Below, in pieces: positions 35,941 through 44,249 of a stretch of DNA of 64,000 nucleotides. The stretch is from assembly GCF_024347055.1 (NCBI RefSeq), contig NZ_AP024895.1, positions 1,984,001-2,048,000 of the forward strand, written 5' to 3'. Source of the stretch: Vibrio porteresiae DSM 19223. Lineage in GTDB: Bacteria > Pseudomonadota > Gammaproteobacteria > Enterobacterales > Vibrionaceae. Under the pieces are notes generated by a model. That model worked only from the letters and a program-made list of their open reading frames with translations, did not search any database and was not told the DNA's origin. The translations under genes were made by a program, and so were the position numbers. The number at the start of each line of letters is the position of its first letter. Within the stretch, counting starts at the first letter, position 1.

Positions 35941-36486
35941 CTACTCGAGGTTAAGCAGTTTATGCATTCCGGCCTCATAATGTCCGGGAATATTGCACGC
36001 TAACTCCACCGTATGTGAACCATGAAAATGCCACAATAGTTGTTTGGCTTTGCCTGGTGCCACCGTGACTGCATTACCGGAATCGTGGTGATGGGATTTC
36101 ATGGTTTTCATCATCTCGCGATGCTTTTGCTGCTCTTCGGGAGAACCAATTGAAAACTCATGATCCATTTTCCCTTTGTTAACAATAACAAACTGCACCA
36201 CATCGTTAGGCGCAATCTTAACCTCTTTTTTAAAGCGAATCGTCATATCATCATCCAAGATAACATGCACGACCTTATCGGGTTTTGCCCCTGGAGCAGG
36301 CATACCGACCGCCGACATCATAGGCATTGCAGAGTGATCCATTGATTGATGATCCATTGTTTGATCAACCATTGTTTGATGATTCATCTTGCTATGATCC
36401 ATCGTCCCCATAGCGGAAGGGTTTGGGGTATCAGCCATGGTTTGACCTGCGACCAAAAGTAATAATCCAATCATAAGTTTTTTCAT
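35941..36486 (-). CDS. CopI-like periplasmic cupredoxin
   Basis: This 181-residue exported copper protein has a signal peptide (about 1-18), a Met/His-rich region with repeated MDHS and DHQSM units (about 27-60), and a cupredoxin domain (about 70-181). Type-1 copper ligands are seen as His in KMDHEF, then Cys and His in ACNIPGHYEAGM with a Met. It resembles CopI, a copper-resistance cupredoxin known in Vibrio and Rubrivivax (recalled). It is the last gene of the cus operon, 2 bases after cusA. It should bind or oxidise copper in the periplasm. Confidence 0.8.
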   Translation of the reverse strand: MKKLMIGLLLLVAGQTMADTPNPSAMGTMDHSKMNHQTMVDQTMDHQSMDHSAMPMMSAVGMPAPGAKPDKVVHVILDDDMTIRFKKEVKIAPNDVVQFVIVNKGKMDHEFSIGSPEEQQKHREMMKTMKSHHHDSGNAVTVAPGKAKQLLWHFHGSHTVELACNIPGHYEAGMHKLLNLE

Positions 36487-36488
36487 CT

Positions 36489-39400
36489 TTATTTCCCTAC
36501 GTTTGTGTTGTGCTGCGCTTGATTGTCGAGTGGTTGAGTTATTGAGTGTGCATTTGCTTGGTCAGCTTTTTCTTGCTCAGCATAGATTAGCTGCTCGTTA
36601 AAACGACGCAGTTCCGCTGCTTTCCACAGTTTATAAATAGCAGGTAATACCAGTAGTGTAAGTAACACTGCGGAAACCATGCCTCCTATCATGGGGGCTG
36701 CAATACGTTGCATCACTTCTGCACCAGTACCGCTGCCGTACATAATCGGCACTAAGCCAATAATAACGGTGAGTACGGTCATCATGACCGGACGCACGCG
36801 CAGCCCCGCTCCATCGCGAATCGCTTGTTCTAAATCCTCTATGTGCATTGGCTTATGTGCTTGATGGTGATGATCTTTCATCGCTTGCCACGCTTGATTG
36901 AGGTACACCAACATGATGACGCCAATTTCAACCGCAACCCCAGCCAGTGCGATAAACCCGACCCCAACGGCAACCGAAAAGTTGTAGTTCAAACCAAACA
37001 TCAACCACACCCCACCGACTAACGCCAAAGGCAATGTCGCCATGATCACCAACACTTCCCCCCACCGTTTAAAGCTAAAGTAAAGCAGCAACATAATGAT
37101 GGTGATGGTGACAGGCACGACAATCGACAAACGCGCTTTCGCTCGTTCGAGATACTCATATTGTCCTGTCCAGTTCAGTGCATACCCCGTTGGTAGATGC
37201 AGCTCTGCCGCCACTTTCTGCTTCGCTTCATTGACATAGGAACCAAGGTCGCGTCCATCAATGTCGACATACACCCATCCGTTAGGACGTGCATTTTCTG
37301 TTTTGATCATTGGCGGACCATCTTGATAACGAATCTCGGCCACTTCTGCCAGCGGGATACGGGCACCATTAGGCGTAACAAGCGGCAAATCTTTAAGCTT
37401 TTCTACCGAATCACGATAGGACTGCGGATAACGCACGTTAATGGGATAGCGCTCCAATCCTTCTACCGACTCAGCAACGTTCATTCCGCCGATCGCCGTC
37501 GAGATAACCGCTTGTACGTCCGAGATATTTAAGCCATAACGTGCCGCCATTTGGCGTTTGATATCAATGGTGACATAACGACCACCAGCGACTCTTTCTG
37601 CATAGACAGATGCTGTACCCGGGATCTGATTCAGCAAAGGCTCTAGCTCAGCACCGATTTTTTGAATCACCTTAAGATCAGGACCAGAAATTTTGATCCC
37701 AATTGGCGTCTTAATCCCTGTCGCCAACATATCAATGCGCGTTTTTATCGGCATAACCCAAGCGTTGGTCACGCCCGGAAATTGCACTAAACGGTCAAAC
37801 TCTTTACGCAAAGATTCAGAGGTCACACCGGCGCGCCACTCCGATTTAGGCTTCAACTGAATCGTAGTTTCAATCATGGTCAGCGGCGCGGGGTCAGTTG
37901 CTGATTCAGCACGGCCGACTTTGCCCCAAACCGTTTTCACCTCAGGTACGGATTTAATCAGCTTGTTGGTTTGCTGTAACAGCTCACGCGCCTTACCAAT
38001 TGAAATACCCGGATAGGTGGTTGGCATGTACATCAAATCCCCTTCATCTAAAGGAGGAATGAATTCGCTACCAATTCGAGTGGCTGGATACCAAGCGCTG
38101 ACCATCAACACTAACGCCACCACCACCATGATTTTGGGATGACGCAAACTCACGCCCAATAGTGGACGATAGGTTGCGATCAGCCCTTTGTTGACGGGGT
38201 TTTCATGCTCGTGACGAATATGACCACGGACAAAATAGCCCATCAATACCGGCACCAACGTGATAGCTAACCCAGCCGCTACCGCCATCGAGTAGGTTTT
38301 GGTGAAGGCCAAAGGAGAGAACATCTTGCCCTCTTGACCTTCAAGAGAAAACACCGGCACGAAGCTTAAGGTAATGATCAACAATGAGAAAAAGAGCGGA
38401 GACCCGACCTCTTTCGCCGCCGTTGCGATGATTTCCCAGCGGTTTTCATCGGTCACGGGAGTGCGTTCAATGTGCTTATGCACATTTTCAATCATCACGA
38501 TCGCCCCATCGACCATAGCACCAATCGCAATAGCGATACCCCCAAGCGACATGATATTGGCATTAATGCCTTGCGAATGCATGATGATAAACGCCCCTAA
38601 TACGCCCACAGGTAAGCTAATGGCGATGACCAAGGAAGAGCGAATGTGGAATAGGAACAGTGCACACACAATCGCGACCACCACAAACTCTTCCGCCAGT
38701 TTGTGCCATAAATTATCGACGGCTTGATTGATCAAGGTAGAGCGATCGTAAGTCGTCACAATTTCAACCCCTTTGGGCAATCCTTGCTGTAATACACTCA
38801 GTTTTTGTTTAACCCGTTCAATCACTGAACTGGCATTCTCACCAAAGCGCATCACCACAATGCCACCCACCGCTTCGCCCTCGCCATTGAGCTCAGAAAT
38901 ACCGCGACGCATTTGTGGCCCAATTTGAATGTCGGCGACATCCCCAAGCAGCAACGGAGTTCCCGTTGGGGTCATCTTTAGTGGAATCGCTTTTAAATCA
39001 GCCACACTCGAAATATAGCCAGTCGTCTGCACCATGTGCTCAGCTTCAGCAACTTCCACCACCGAAGCCCCCGTCTCTTGGTTACCTTGGCGAATGGCTT
39101 GATTCACCTGCTGCAAGGTCAAGTTATAGGCACGTAATTTGGCCGGATCGATTTGCACTTGATACTGCTTAACCATGCCACCAACGGTCGCAATTTCAGA
39201 CACGCCATCGACTGTTTGCAGCTCGTATTTCAAAAACCAATCTTGCAAACTCCTCAGCTCAGCCAAATCGTGCTTGCCAGTTTTATCTTGCAAAACATAA
39301 GAAAAGACCCAACCCACCCCAGTCGCATCCGGTCCTAGGGTTGGTTTTGCATTACTTGGTAACTTGGGTGCTACTTGGCTTAAATACTCCAACACCCGCG

Positions 39401-39722
39401 AACGTGCCCAGTAAAGATCGGTTTTATCATTGAAAATGATATAAACGTAGGAATCGCCAAAGAACGAATATCCCCGCACGGTTTCAGCTCCCGGCACAGC
39501 AAGCATCGCCGTGGTGAGTGGATAGGTGACTTGGTCTTCAACCACTTGTGGAGCCTGTCCGGGATAGCTGGTTTTAATGATCACCTGCACGTCGGAAAGA
39601 TCCGGAAGCGCATCCACCGGGGTCTGTTTAACACTAAATAGCCCCGCCACAATCAATGCTAACGTGGCCAATAGCACCAAAAATCGATTATGAATCGACC
39701 AATCGATAATGCGCTCAATCAT
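36489..39722 (-). CDS. cusA: Copper/silver efflux RND transporter, inner membrane pump
   Basis: The 1077-residue pump exports Cu(I) and Ag(I) by proton antiport in a CusCBA complex. The start MIERIIDWSIHNRFLVLL and a repeated fold of large periplasmic loops with 12 membrane helices fit the heavy-metal RND group. It contains GIAIAIGAMVDGAIVMIEN (proton-relay Asp/Glu in TM4) and Met residues in the pump domain. ATG at 39722 is preferred because it overlaps the cusB stop codon by eight bases, as in coupled operons. The downstream CopI gene shares the transcript. Confidence 0.94.
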   Translation of the reverse strand: MIERIIDWSIHNRFLVLLATLALIVAGLFSVKQTPVDALPDLSDVQVIIKTSYPGQAPQVVEDQVTYPLTTAMLAVPGAETVRGYSFFGDSYVYIIFNDKTDLYWARSRVLEYLSQVAPKLPSNAKPTLGPDATGVGWVFSYVLQDKTGKHDLAELRSLQDWFLKYELQTVDGVSEIATVGGMVKQYQVQIDPAKLRAYNLTLQQVNQAIRQGNQETGASVVEVAEAEHMVQTTGYISSVADLKAIPLKMTPTGTPLLLGDVADIQIGPQMRRGISELNGEGEAVGGIVVMRFGENASSVIERVKQKLSVLQQGLPKGVEIVTTYDRSTLINQAVDNLWHKLAEEFVVVAIVCALFLFHIRSSLVIAISLPVGVLGAFIIMHSQGINANIMSLGGIAIAIGAMVDGAIVMIENVHKHIERTPVTDENRWEIIATAAKEVGSPLFFSLLIITLSFVPVFSLEGQEGKMFSPLAFTKTYSMAVAAGLAITLVPVLMGYFVRGHIRHEHENPVNKGLIATYRPLLGVSLRHPKIMVVVALVLMVSAWYPATRIGSEFIPPLDEGDLMYMPTTYPGISIGKARELLQQTNKLIKSVPEVKTVWGKVGRAESATDPAPLTMIETTIQLKPKSEWRAGVTSESLRKEFDRLVQFPGVTNAWVMPIKTRIDMLATGIKTPIGIKISGPDLKVIQKIGAELEPLLNQIPGTASVYAERVAGGRYVTIDIKRQMAARYGLNISDVQAVISTAIGGMNVAESVEGLERYPINVRYPQSYRDSVEKLKDLPLVTPNGARIPLAEVAEIRYQDGPPMIKTENARPNGWVYVDIDGRDLGSYVNEAKQKVAAELHLPTGYALNWTGQYEYLERAKARLSIVVPVTITIIMLLLYFSFKRWGEVLVIMATLPLALVGGVWLMFGLNYNFSVAVGVGFIALAGVAVEIGVIMLVYLNQAWQAMKDHHHQAHKPMHIEDLEQAIRDGAGLRVRPVMMTVLTVIIGLVPIMYGSGTGAEVMQRIAAPMIGGMVSAVLLTLLVLPAIYKLWKAAELRRFNEQLIYAEQEKADQANAHSITQPLDNQAQHNTNVGK

Positions 39723-41424
39723 GACGTTGGCCCTCACGACGAATATCGACTAACGAGACGTCACCGCCTTGCGAAACCAACTCGACGTCAATGGTGTCTC
39801 CCTCCGACAAACCGCTTAAATCCAGCGCCGGATCCGTCATAAAATTCATTTCACCAGCCGGCCACTGCCACTGTTCAACGGCAACGTGCTCAATGGTAAG
39901 CATGTTCATCTCTGCCATCACATCGGTCACTTTGGCTTTCACCCATAATGTCTCTTTCGCCGCTGGCTTAGAGAGCTGATAAGAGCGAATTAGATAGCGG
40001 CCTTGCGGCGTCTTCTCTAATGTAAAATCAATGCCTTGCCCAACCGTTACCTCCTGCCATGGCACATCATCGGCCAAGGTGAAATCCATGGTCATACTCG
40101 GCCAGCCCCAGCTCGCAACCGGATCATGGCGAATAGTGAGCATGCGATGCCCTGCCATCACTTGGGTCACAATCCCGGTCGCCTGAGCGGTATCAGCTTG
40201 AACTGGCGCTTTAGCTTGAACCTCTTCCATGCCATTAATTCGATCCAATTCGGCAGTGAGGCTAGATTCAGAATCAATCAAAAACTGCGCTGATGTCACG
40301 ATAGAATCGCCTTGTTTTAAACCAGCTTTTACTTGCGTCATGCCCGCCGCTTCCGCGCCGATTTCAATTCGTGCCGAGCGAAACTTACCTTGCCCTTCAT
40401 TGAGTACCACACGCGTCATAGCTCCGGTGCGAATGATCGACTGAGTGGGAATCAAGAGCGCTTGCTCAGTCGCTTCTGGCTGCAACACAATATTGGTGAA
40501 CATATTGGGTTTGAGTTCGCCATCGTTATTGGCAAACACTAAGCGCACCTTTAACGTGCGAGTTTTGCTATCGATGATGGGATAGACATAATCGACGCTA
40601 CCTTGCCATGATTTATCAGGCACTGCGGGTACGGTTAAGGTGGCTTTGGTGCCCTGTTTAATCCAGCGCGCTTGACGTTCGAACACCTCAGTGTCCACCC
40701 AGACATTTTGAATCGGCCCGACACTGAGAGCCGTGTTTGCCGGCGTTAAGTAGCTGCCATCACGCACGTTAAGAGCGGCCACAATGCCACTTATTTGCGC
40801 TTTAATATCAATCGATTGCTGAACCTTACCCGAGCGCAATAGTTGATTAATCTGCGCGTTATCCATGCCTAAAGCGAATAGGCGATCTTTCGCCCCTTTG
40901 ATCAGAGCATCGCGACCTAATCGATGTGCATTAAGCAGTTCATCTTGCGCATTGACTAACTCTGGCGAATAGAGCGAAAACAGAGTTTGACCCGCGGTCA
41001 CTGATTCACCTATCGCGTGGATATTGACCTTTTCCACCCAGCCGCTGACACGTAAGTTCAGTTGCCATAATCGGCTTTCATCAAAGCCAACGTAACCCAC
41101 CGTATCAATGCGGGGGGTAAGATGACCAAGGGTCACTGAAGTGGTTTTCACTCCCAAGTTTTGTACCACTGCAGGATCAATAGTGACAGTACCGGGCACG
41201 TTCTGTGTGGTGGTATTTTCCTCGGCATAGACCGGTATAAGGTCCATCCCCATCGGTGATTTACCCGGTTTATCACGCTTATAACTTGGGTCCATCGGCG
41301 CTACCCAATAGAGCGGTTTGGCGGCATTAGCTTCACTACTCTGATCTGGCGTCCATGAGTGAGAGACATAACCAAGGGAAGCACCCACCAGCAGTGCCAC
41401 AAGAGAAATTGTTATTGTTTTCAT
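39715..41424 (-). CDS. cusB: Copper/silver efflux membrane-fusion protein with two CusF-like domains
   Basis: This 569-residue adaptor links CusA to CusC. It has a signal/anchor helix (about 4-22), a heavy-metal-binding segment (WVAPMDPSYKRDKPGKSPMG, about 40-59), the hairpin and lipoyl domains, then two extra C-terminal domains of about 75 residues. The first (about 413-483) keeps the CusF copper site: His433, Trp441, Met444, Met446. The second (about 492-563) keeps His513, Trp521 and Met526 but has Gly524 instead of the first Met. So the normally separate copper chaperone is fused and duplicated. The start has AAGG, and it overlaps cusA. Confidence 0.93.
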   Translation of the reverse strand: MKTITISLVALLVGASLGYVSHSWTPDQSSEANAAKPLYWVAPMDPSYKRDKPGKSPMGMDLIPVYAEENTTTQNVPGTVTIDPAVVQNLGVKTTSVTLGHLTPRIDTVGYVGFDESRLWQLNLRVSGWVEKVNIHAIGESVTAGQTLFSLYSPELVNAQDELLNAHRLGRDALIKGAKDRLFALGMDNAQINQLLRSGKVQQSIDIKAQISGIVAALNVRDGSYLTPANTALSVGPIQNVWVDTEVFERQARWIKQGTKATLTVPAVPDKSWQGSVDYVYPIIDSKTRTLKVRLVFANNDGELKPNMFTNIVLQPEATEQALLIPTQSIIRTGAMTRVVLNEGQGKFRSARIEIGAEAAGMTQVKAGLKQGDSIVTSAQFLIDSESSLTAELDRINGMEEVQAKAPVQADTAQATGIVTQVMAGHRMLTIRHDPVASWGWPSMTMDFTLADDVPWQEVTVGQGIDFTLEKTPQGRYLIRSYQLSKPAAKETLWVKAKVTDVMAEMNMLTIEHVAVEQWQWPAGEMNFMTDPALDLSGLSEGDTIDVELVSQGGDVSLVDIRREGQRHD

Positions 41425-41440
41425 AATCTAGCCTTACTGA

Positions 41441-42874
41441 TCAAAAAGAAGAACGTTGGTGAGTTAACTCAATCACATCAACCGGAAACGCATTAAGCCA
41501 ATAAGCCAGATCGGCTTTAGTTTGGTTAGTTTGCGTAACCAGTTGTTGATAATCCAACTGCAACGCAAGGCTATTCACATTGGCCGCGACCCATTCAGCG
41601 AAACTAGCGGTGTTGCTGTCATAAGCGCGTTTGACTGCGGCCAAATGGGCTTGCGATTGAGGCAATAAATGGTCGCAATAGCGCAAAGTTCGCTGTTGTA
41701 AACCATTCAGATCGGACAGCAGTCCATTCACTTGGGCATTCATTTTTTGAATCAGTAAGTCTCTGTCTAAACGAGCGGAACCCAGTTCGTACTTGGCCGC
41801 ATTGACCGAGCGATCTTGCTTATTAGACGTAAATAGCGGGATATCGAGGGTAATAAAGGCACTGGCAACATCTGGTGCTTTACCCGTGGTCATACTGCTG
41901 GCACGCCGGTCGCCATACGCGACTTCAATTCCCCATTGCGGTTTGTAATTTTGCTCCTGCAGTGCGATATCGGTCTGTTTAATCGCGATGCGCTTGTCAG
42001 CTTGGTGCAATAGCGGATGCTGTTTAAATTGTGGGTAGTGATCTCCCACGGTCATTTGGCTCAGTAATCCATCTAGGCTTTGCCACTGCACCTGATTGCT
42101 CGCTGCATTGGCGGAATTACTGGTTAACCAATCAGCGCCAAGCCACTCAGACAACTGAGCTTGAATTTGCTGTTGCTGCTGCCAATTGAGATCGAGCTTT
42201 TCCTCAAGTGTGGAGACGGCAAGTTCGACACTCAGTACATCCTGCACCGATTTTTTGCCAAGGGCATAGTTGGTTTCGAGTTGACGCACGAGCTGACGTT
42301 GCAACTCTATGCGCGTACTCAAATTACTGTGCGCCTCTTTAAGGTAACCCAGTTGTAACCACAGGCGACTCACACTTTGCGCAACCGCTAAACCACGCAG
42401 TTGAACGTTGTCTTCCGTTACATCGGCTTGTTGAAAGGCTTTCTCTTTTTGCAGTTGCAAGGTATCGCCGCGTGGAAACTGCTGCGACACGCCTAAAGTG
42501 AGGTTAGTCATCGAATCGTCGGTCAATGACCACGAATCGACCGGCACGTTCGCTGCGCCAAAGCGCAATTTGGGATCCATGTAAGTGGCACTTGCAATGC
42601 CCATTTCACGCTGCGCATCTGCCTGATGATAAAGGCTAATACGTTGATAATCCTCACCAATCGCGCGGCGAATGAGGTTGCTCAGCTGGGTGGAATTTTC
42701 CGTTAACGCCTTTTCTGTTAACGAGTTAGACGTGACTGAGCCTTTAGCGGTTGAACCTACTGTGGCTACCGACGTTCTATTTTCTTGAGTGGAAAGAGGG
42801 TTTGCTCCGCTGACAGCAGGCATGCCCAATACGATGCCCATGATCATAGGCACCATTAATACGGTTTTTTTCAT
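41441..42874 (-). CDS. cusC: Outer-membrane efflux channel (TolC/CusC-like)
   Basis: This 477-residue outer-membrane factor closes the CusCBA exporter. It has an N-terminal signal peptide (MKKTVLMVPMIMGIVLGMPA...SGA), long helical repeats, and typical outer-membrane factor repeats. No lipobox Cys follows the signal, unlike E. coli CusC. It lies 16 bases upstream of cusB and follows the CopL-like gene. Given its place between cusB and the copper-binding exported gene, the substrate is copper/silver. Confidence 0.88.
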   Translation of the reverse strand: MKKTVLMVPMIMGIVLGMPAVSGANPLSTQENRTSVATVGSTAKGSVTSNSLTEKALTENSTQLSNLIRRAIGEDYQRISLYHQADAQREMGIASATYMDPKLRFGAANVPVDSWSLTDDSMTNLTLGVSQQFPRGDTLQLQKEKAFQQADVTEDNVQLRGLAVAQSVSRLWLQLGYLKEAHSNLSTRIELQRQLVRQLETNYALGKKSVQDVLSVELAVSTLEEKLDLNWQQQQQIQAQLSEWLGADWLTSNSANAASNQVQWQSLDGLLSQMTVGDHYPQFKQHPLLHQADKRIAIKQTDIALQEQNYKPQWGIEVAYGDRRASSMTTGKAPDVASAFITLDIPLFTSNKQDRSVNAAKYELGSARLDRDLLIQKMNAQVNGLLSDLNGLQQRTLRYCDHLLPQSQAHLAAVKRAYDSNTASFAEWVAANVNSLALQLDYQQLVTQTNQTKADLAYWLNAFPVDVIELTHQRSSF

Positions 42875-42938
42875 TATAAAAATCCATGAGTTATCTGACC
42901 GAAATCGGCCTAATTAAAAACGATAAACAGCAATGGAT

Positions 42939-43412
42939 TTACGCTATCGGAGGGCGATAGAGTGAACGAGGATAACCCGTTAATTGGTGAGAATGGAGTG
43001 GATAGAACACGTCAAGATAAGTGGACGTACCAAACATCACGAGTGTTGAAGAGAGTAATACCCCAACGACACTACCACACATATTGTCGTTACAATGACC
43101 CGACTGACAATGATTGCCTACTGCCGTATTCATCAAAGTATGGGGGGTATTTTTACAATGTTCACTGAGCGATGCACCATCATCAGCCATTTGAGCATGG
43201 TTCATATGCTGATGTTGTTGGGTGCTTTGCTGTGGATTGGCACAATCCATCGACATTGAATGCGCCGAAGCTGGCATAACATGAACAGAGCGGTTCATTG
43301 ACATGAAATCAGAGGAGATCGGCGTCAACGCATACGCATTCGCACCCGACGTCGAAAAGACGAGTGCAATAAGCAGCATGAGTAGATAAGGACGACGATG
43401 GTATGATCGCAT
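42939..43412 (-). CDS. CopL-like exported His/Met/Cys-rich protein
   Basis: This 157-residue protein has a signal peptide (LLMLLIALVFSTSGANA, about 10-26) and is rich in potential copper ligands: HSMSMDCANPQ, HQHMNHAQM and HCQSGHCNDNMC. A later hydrophobic stretch (VVGVLLSSTLVMFGT) may be a membrane helix. It resembles CopL-type proteins, leader genes that sense or bind copper at the head of copper operons. It is the first gene of the operon, downstream of a sigma70-like promoter. Function as sensor or buffer is inference. Confidence 0.7.
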   Translation of the reverse strand: MRSYHRRPYLLMLLIALVFSTSGANAYALTPISSDFMSMNRSVHVMPASAHSMSMDCANPQQSTQQHQHMNHAQMADDGASLSEHCKNTPHTLMNTAVGNHCQSGHCNDNMCGSVVGVLLSSTLVMFGTSTYLDVFYPLHSHQLTGYPRSLYRPPIA

Positions 43413-43440
43413 TGTTTTTCTTAGTAATTAAACTTCCTTG

Positions 43441-43469
43441 ACTCTAGCCTATCACTGCAACACCGTCAA
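43441..43469 (-). promoter_or_regulatory. Sigma70-type promoter of the copper operon
   Basis: On the minus strand TTGACG (43464-43469), 17 bases, then TAGAGT (43441-43446) form a plausible -35/-10 pair, about 30 bases upstream of the first gene. No CueR palindrome is obvious. The right end of the IS200-like element lies about 10 bases farther upstream. Confidence 0.5.
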
Positions 43470-43583
43470 TATCGGTTGTAAAAATATCCTCCGGCATAGC
43501 CGGAGGTTTTTCATATGCGCCTATAAGGCTCTCCTACCAGCAGCGCCCTAGCAGGCGCATCGTGATCTGACATTTGCATATGA

Positions 43584-44045
43584 CTATTTCTTGCGACCCG
43601 TAAACGGGTTACCTGAATATGGGATCGACAGTTGCTCTCCCATTTTGTCTTGATCTAATTGATGCTTGATGTAATTTTGGATCTGGCTTGTATTTTTACC
43701 GACTGTATCAACGTAATAACCCCGGCACCAAAATTCTCGATTTCGGTATTTGAACTTCAAATCCCCAAATCGCTCATAGAGCATCAAACTACTTTTACCT
43801 TTTAAATATCCCATAAAACCTGAAACACTCAACTTCGGTGGGATTTCTAAAAGCATATGAACATGATCTTTACAGCATTCAGCCTCGAGTATATTCACGT
43901 CTTTCCATTCACATAGCTTTCGCAAGATTTCTCCAACTGCTCGACGTTTTTCACCGTAGAACACCTGCCTTCTATATTTGGGTGCGAATACTATATGATA
44001 TTTACAGTTCCATCTTGTGTGAGCTAAGCTCTTCTCGTCCCCCAT
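43584..44045 (-). CDS. tnpA: IS200-family TnpA transposase
   Basis: The 153-residue Y1 transposase cuts and joins single-stranded ends of the element. The HUH motif is HVH at residues 61-63 and the catalytic tyrosine is Tyr125 in QNYIKHQ, with the family start HTRWNCKYHIVFAPKYRR. The length matches IS200. The true start is ATG at 44045, behind AAAGGGGG; an upstream ATG lies in the untranslated leader. That ribosome site is trapped in a 13-bp stem (see separate entry), which normally keeps expression low. The protein looks intact. Confidence 0.94.
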   Translation of the reverse strand: MGDEKSLAHTRWNCKYHIVFAPKYRRQVFYGEKRRAVGEILRKLCEWKDVNILEAECCKDHVHMLLEIPPKLSVSGFMGYLKGKSSLMLYERFGDLKFKYRNREFWCRGYYVDTVGKNTSQIQNYIKHQLDQDKMGEQLSIPYSGNPFTGRKK

Positions 44046-44053
44046 ATTGGGAC

Positions 44054-44122
44054 CCCCTTTCAATTTCTGATTAACTCTTGTAGTTGCCAGACCACAAGGT
44101 ATTTCTAACAAATTGAAAGGGG
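44054..44122 (-). promoter_or_regulatory. Inhibitory hairpin over the tnpA ribosome site
   Basis: CCCCTTTCAATTT (44054-44066) pairs perfectly with AAATTGAAAGGGG (44110-44122). In the minus-strand mRNA the second arm contains the ribosome binding site (AAAGGGG), about ten bases before the tnpA start. Such sequestration is known for IS200 and limits transposase translation. Confidence 0.65.
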
Positions 44123-44189
44123 TTTTATAACTGACTTATAGCTATAAGCTTAACGGAACCCCCAGCCAAGCTGGGGGTTTTCTCTGTAC

Positions 44190-44223
44190 AAAAAAGAAGC
44201 TCGCCATCTGCATAGCGAGCTTC
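44190..44223 (-). terminator. Terminator of the bgl operon
   Basis: GAAGCTCGC (44196-44204) pairs with GCGAGCTTC (44215-44223); on the minus strand a TTTTT run follows. Confidence 0.85.
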
Positions 44224-44249
44224 CCTTCAATACAAAGTCCAATCGGGTA

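Larger units (their letters stand above)
43480..44185 (-). mobile_element. IS200-type insertion sequence (about 0.7 kb)
   Basis: The element is bounded by two GC-rich hairpins: right end CCTCCGGC-ata-GCCGGAGG (43488-43506) and left end AACCCCCAGC-caa-GCTGGGGGTT (44157-44179). The total of about 705 bases matches IS200. There are no terminal inverted repeats and no target duplication, as expected for single-strand transposition. Inside the left part a perfect 14-base palindrome CTTATAGCTATAAG (44135-44148) lies before the gene. Exact cleavage positions are estimates. It sits between the copper operon and the bgl operon. Confidence 0.75.
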
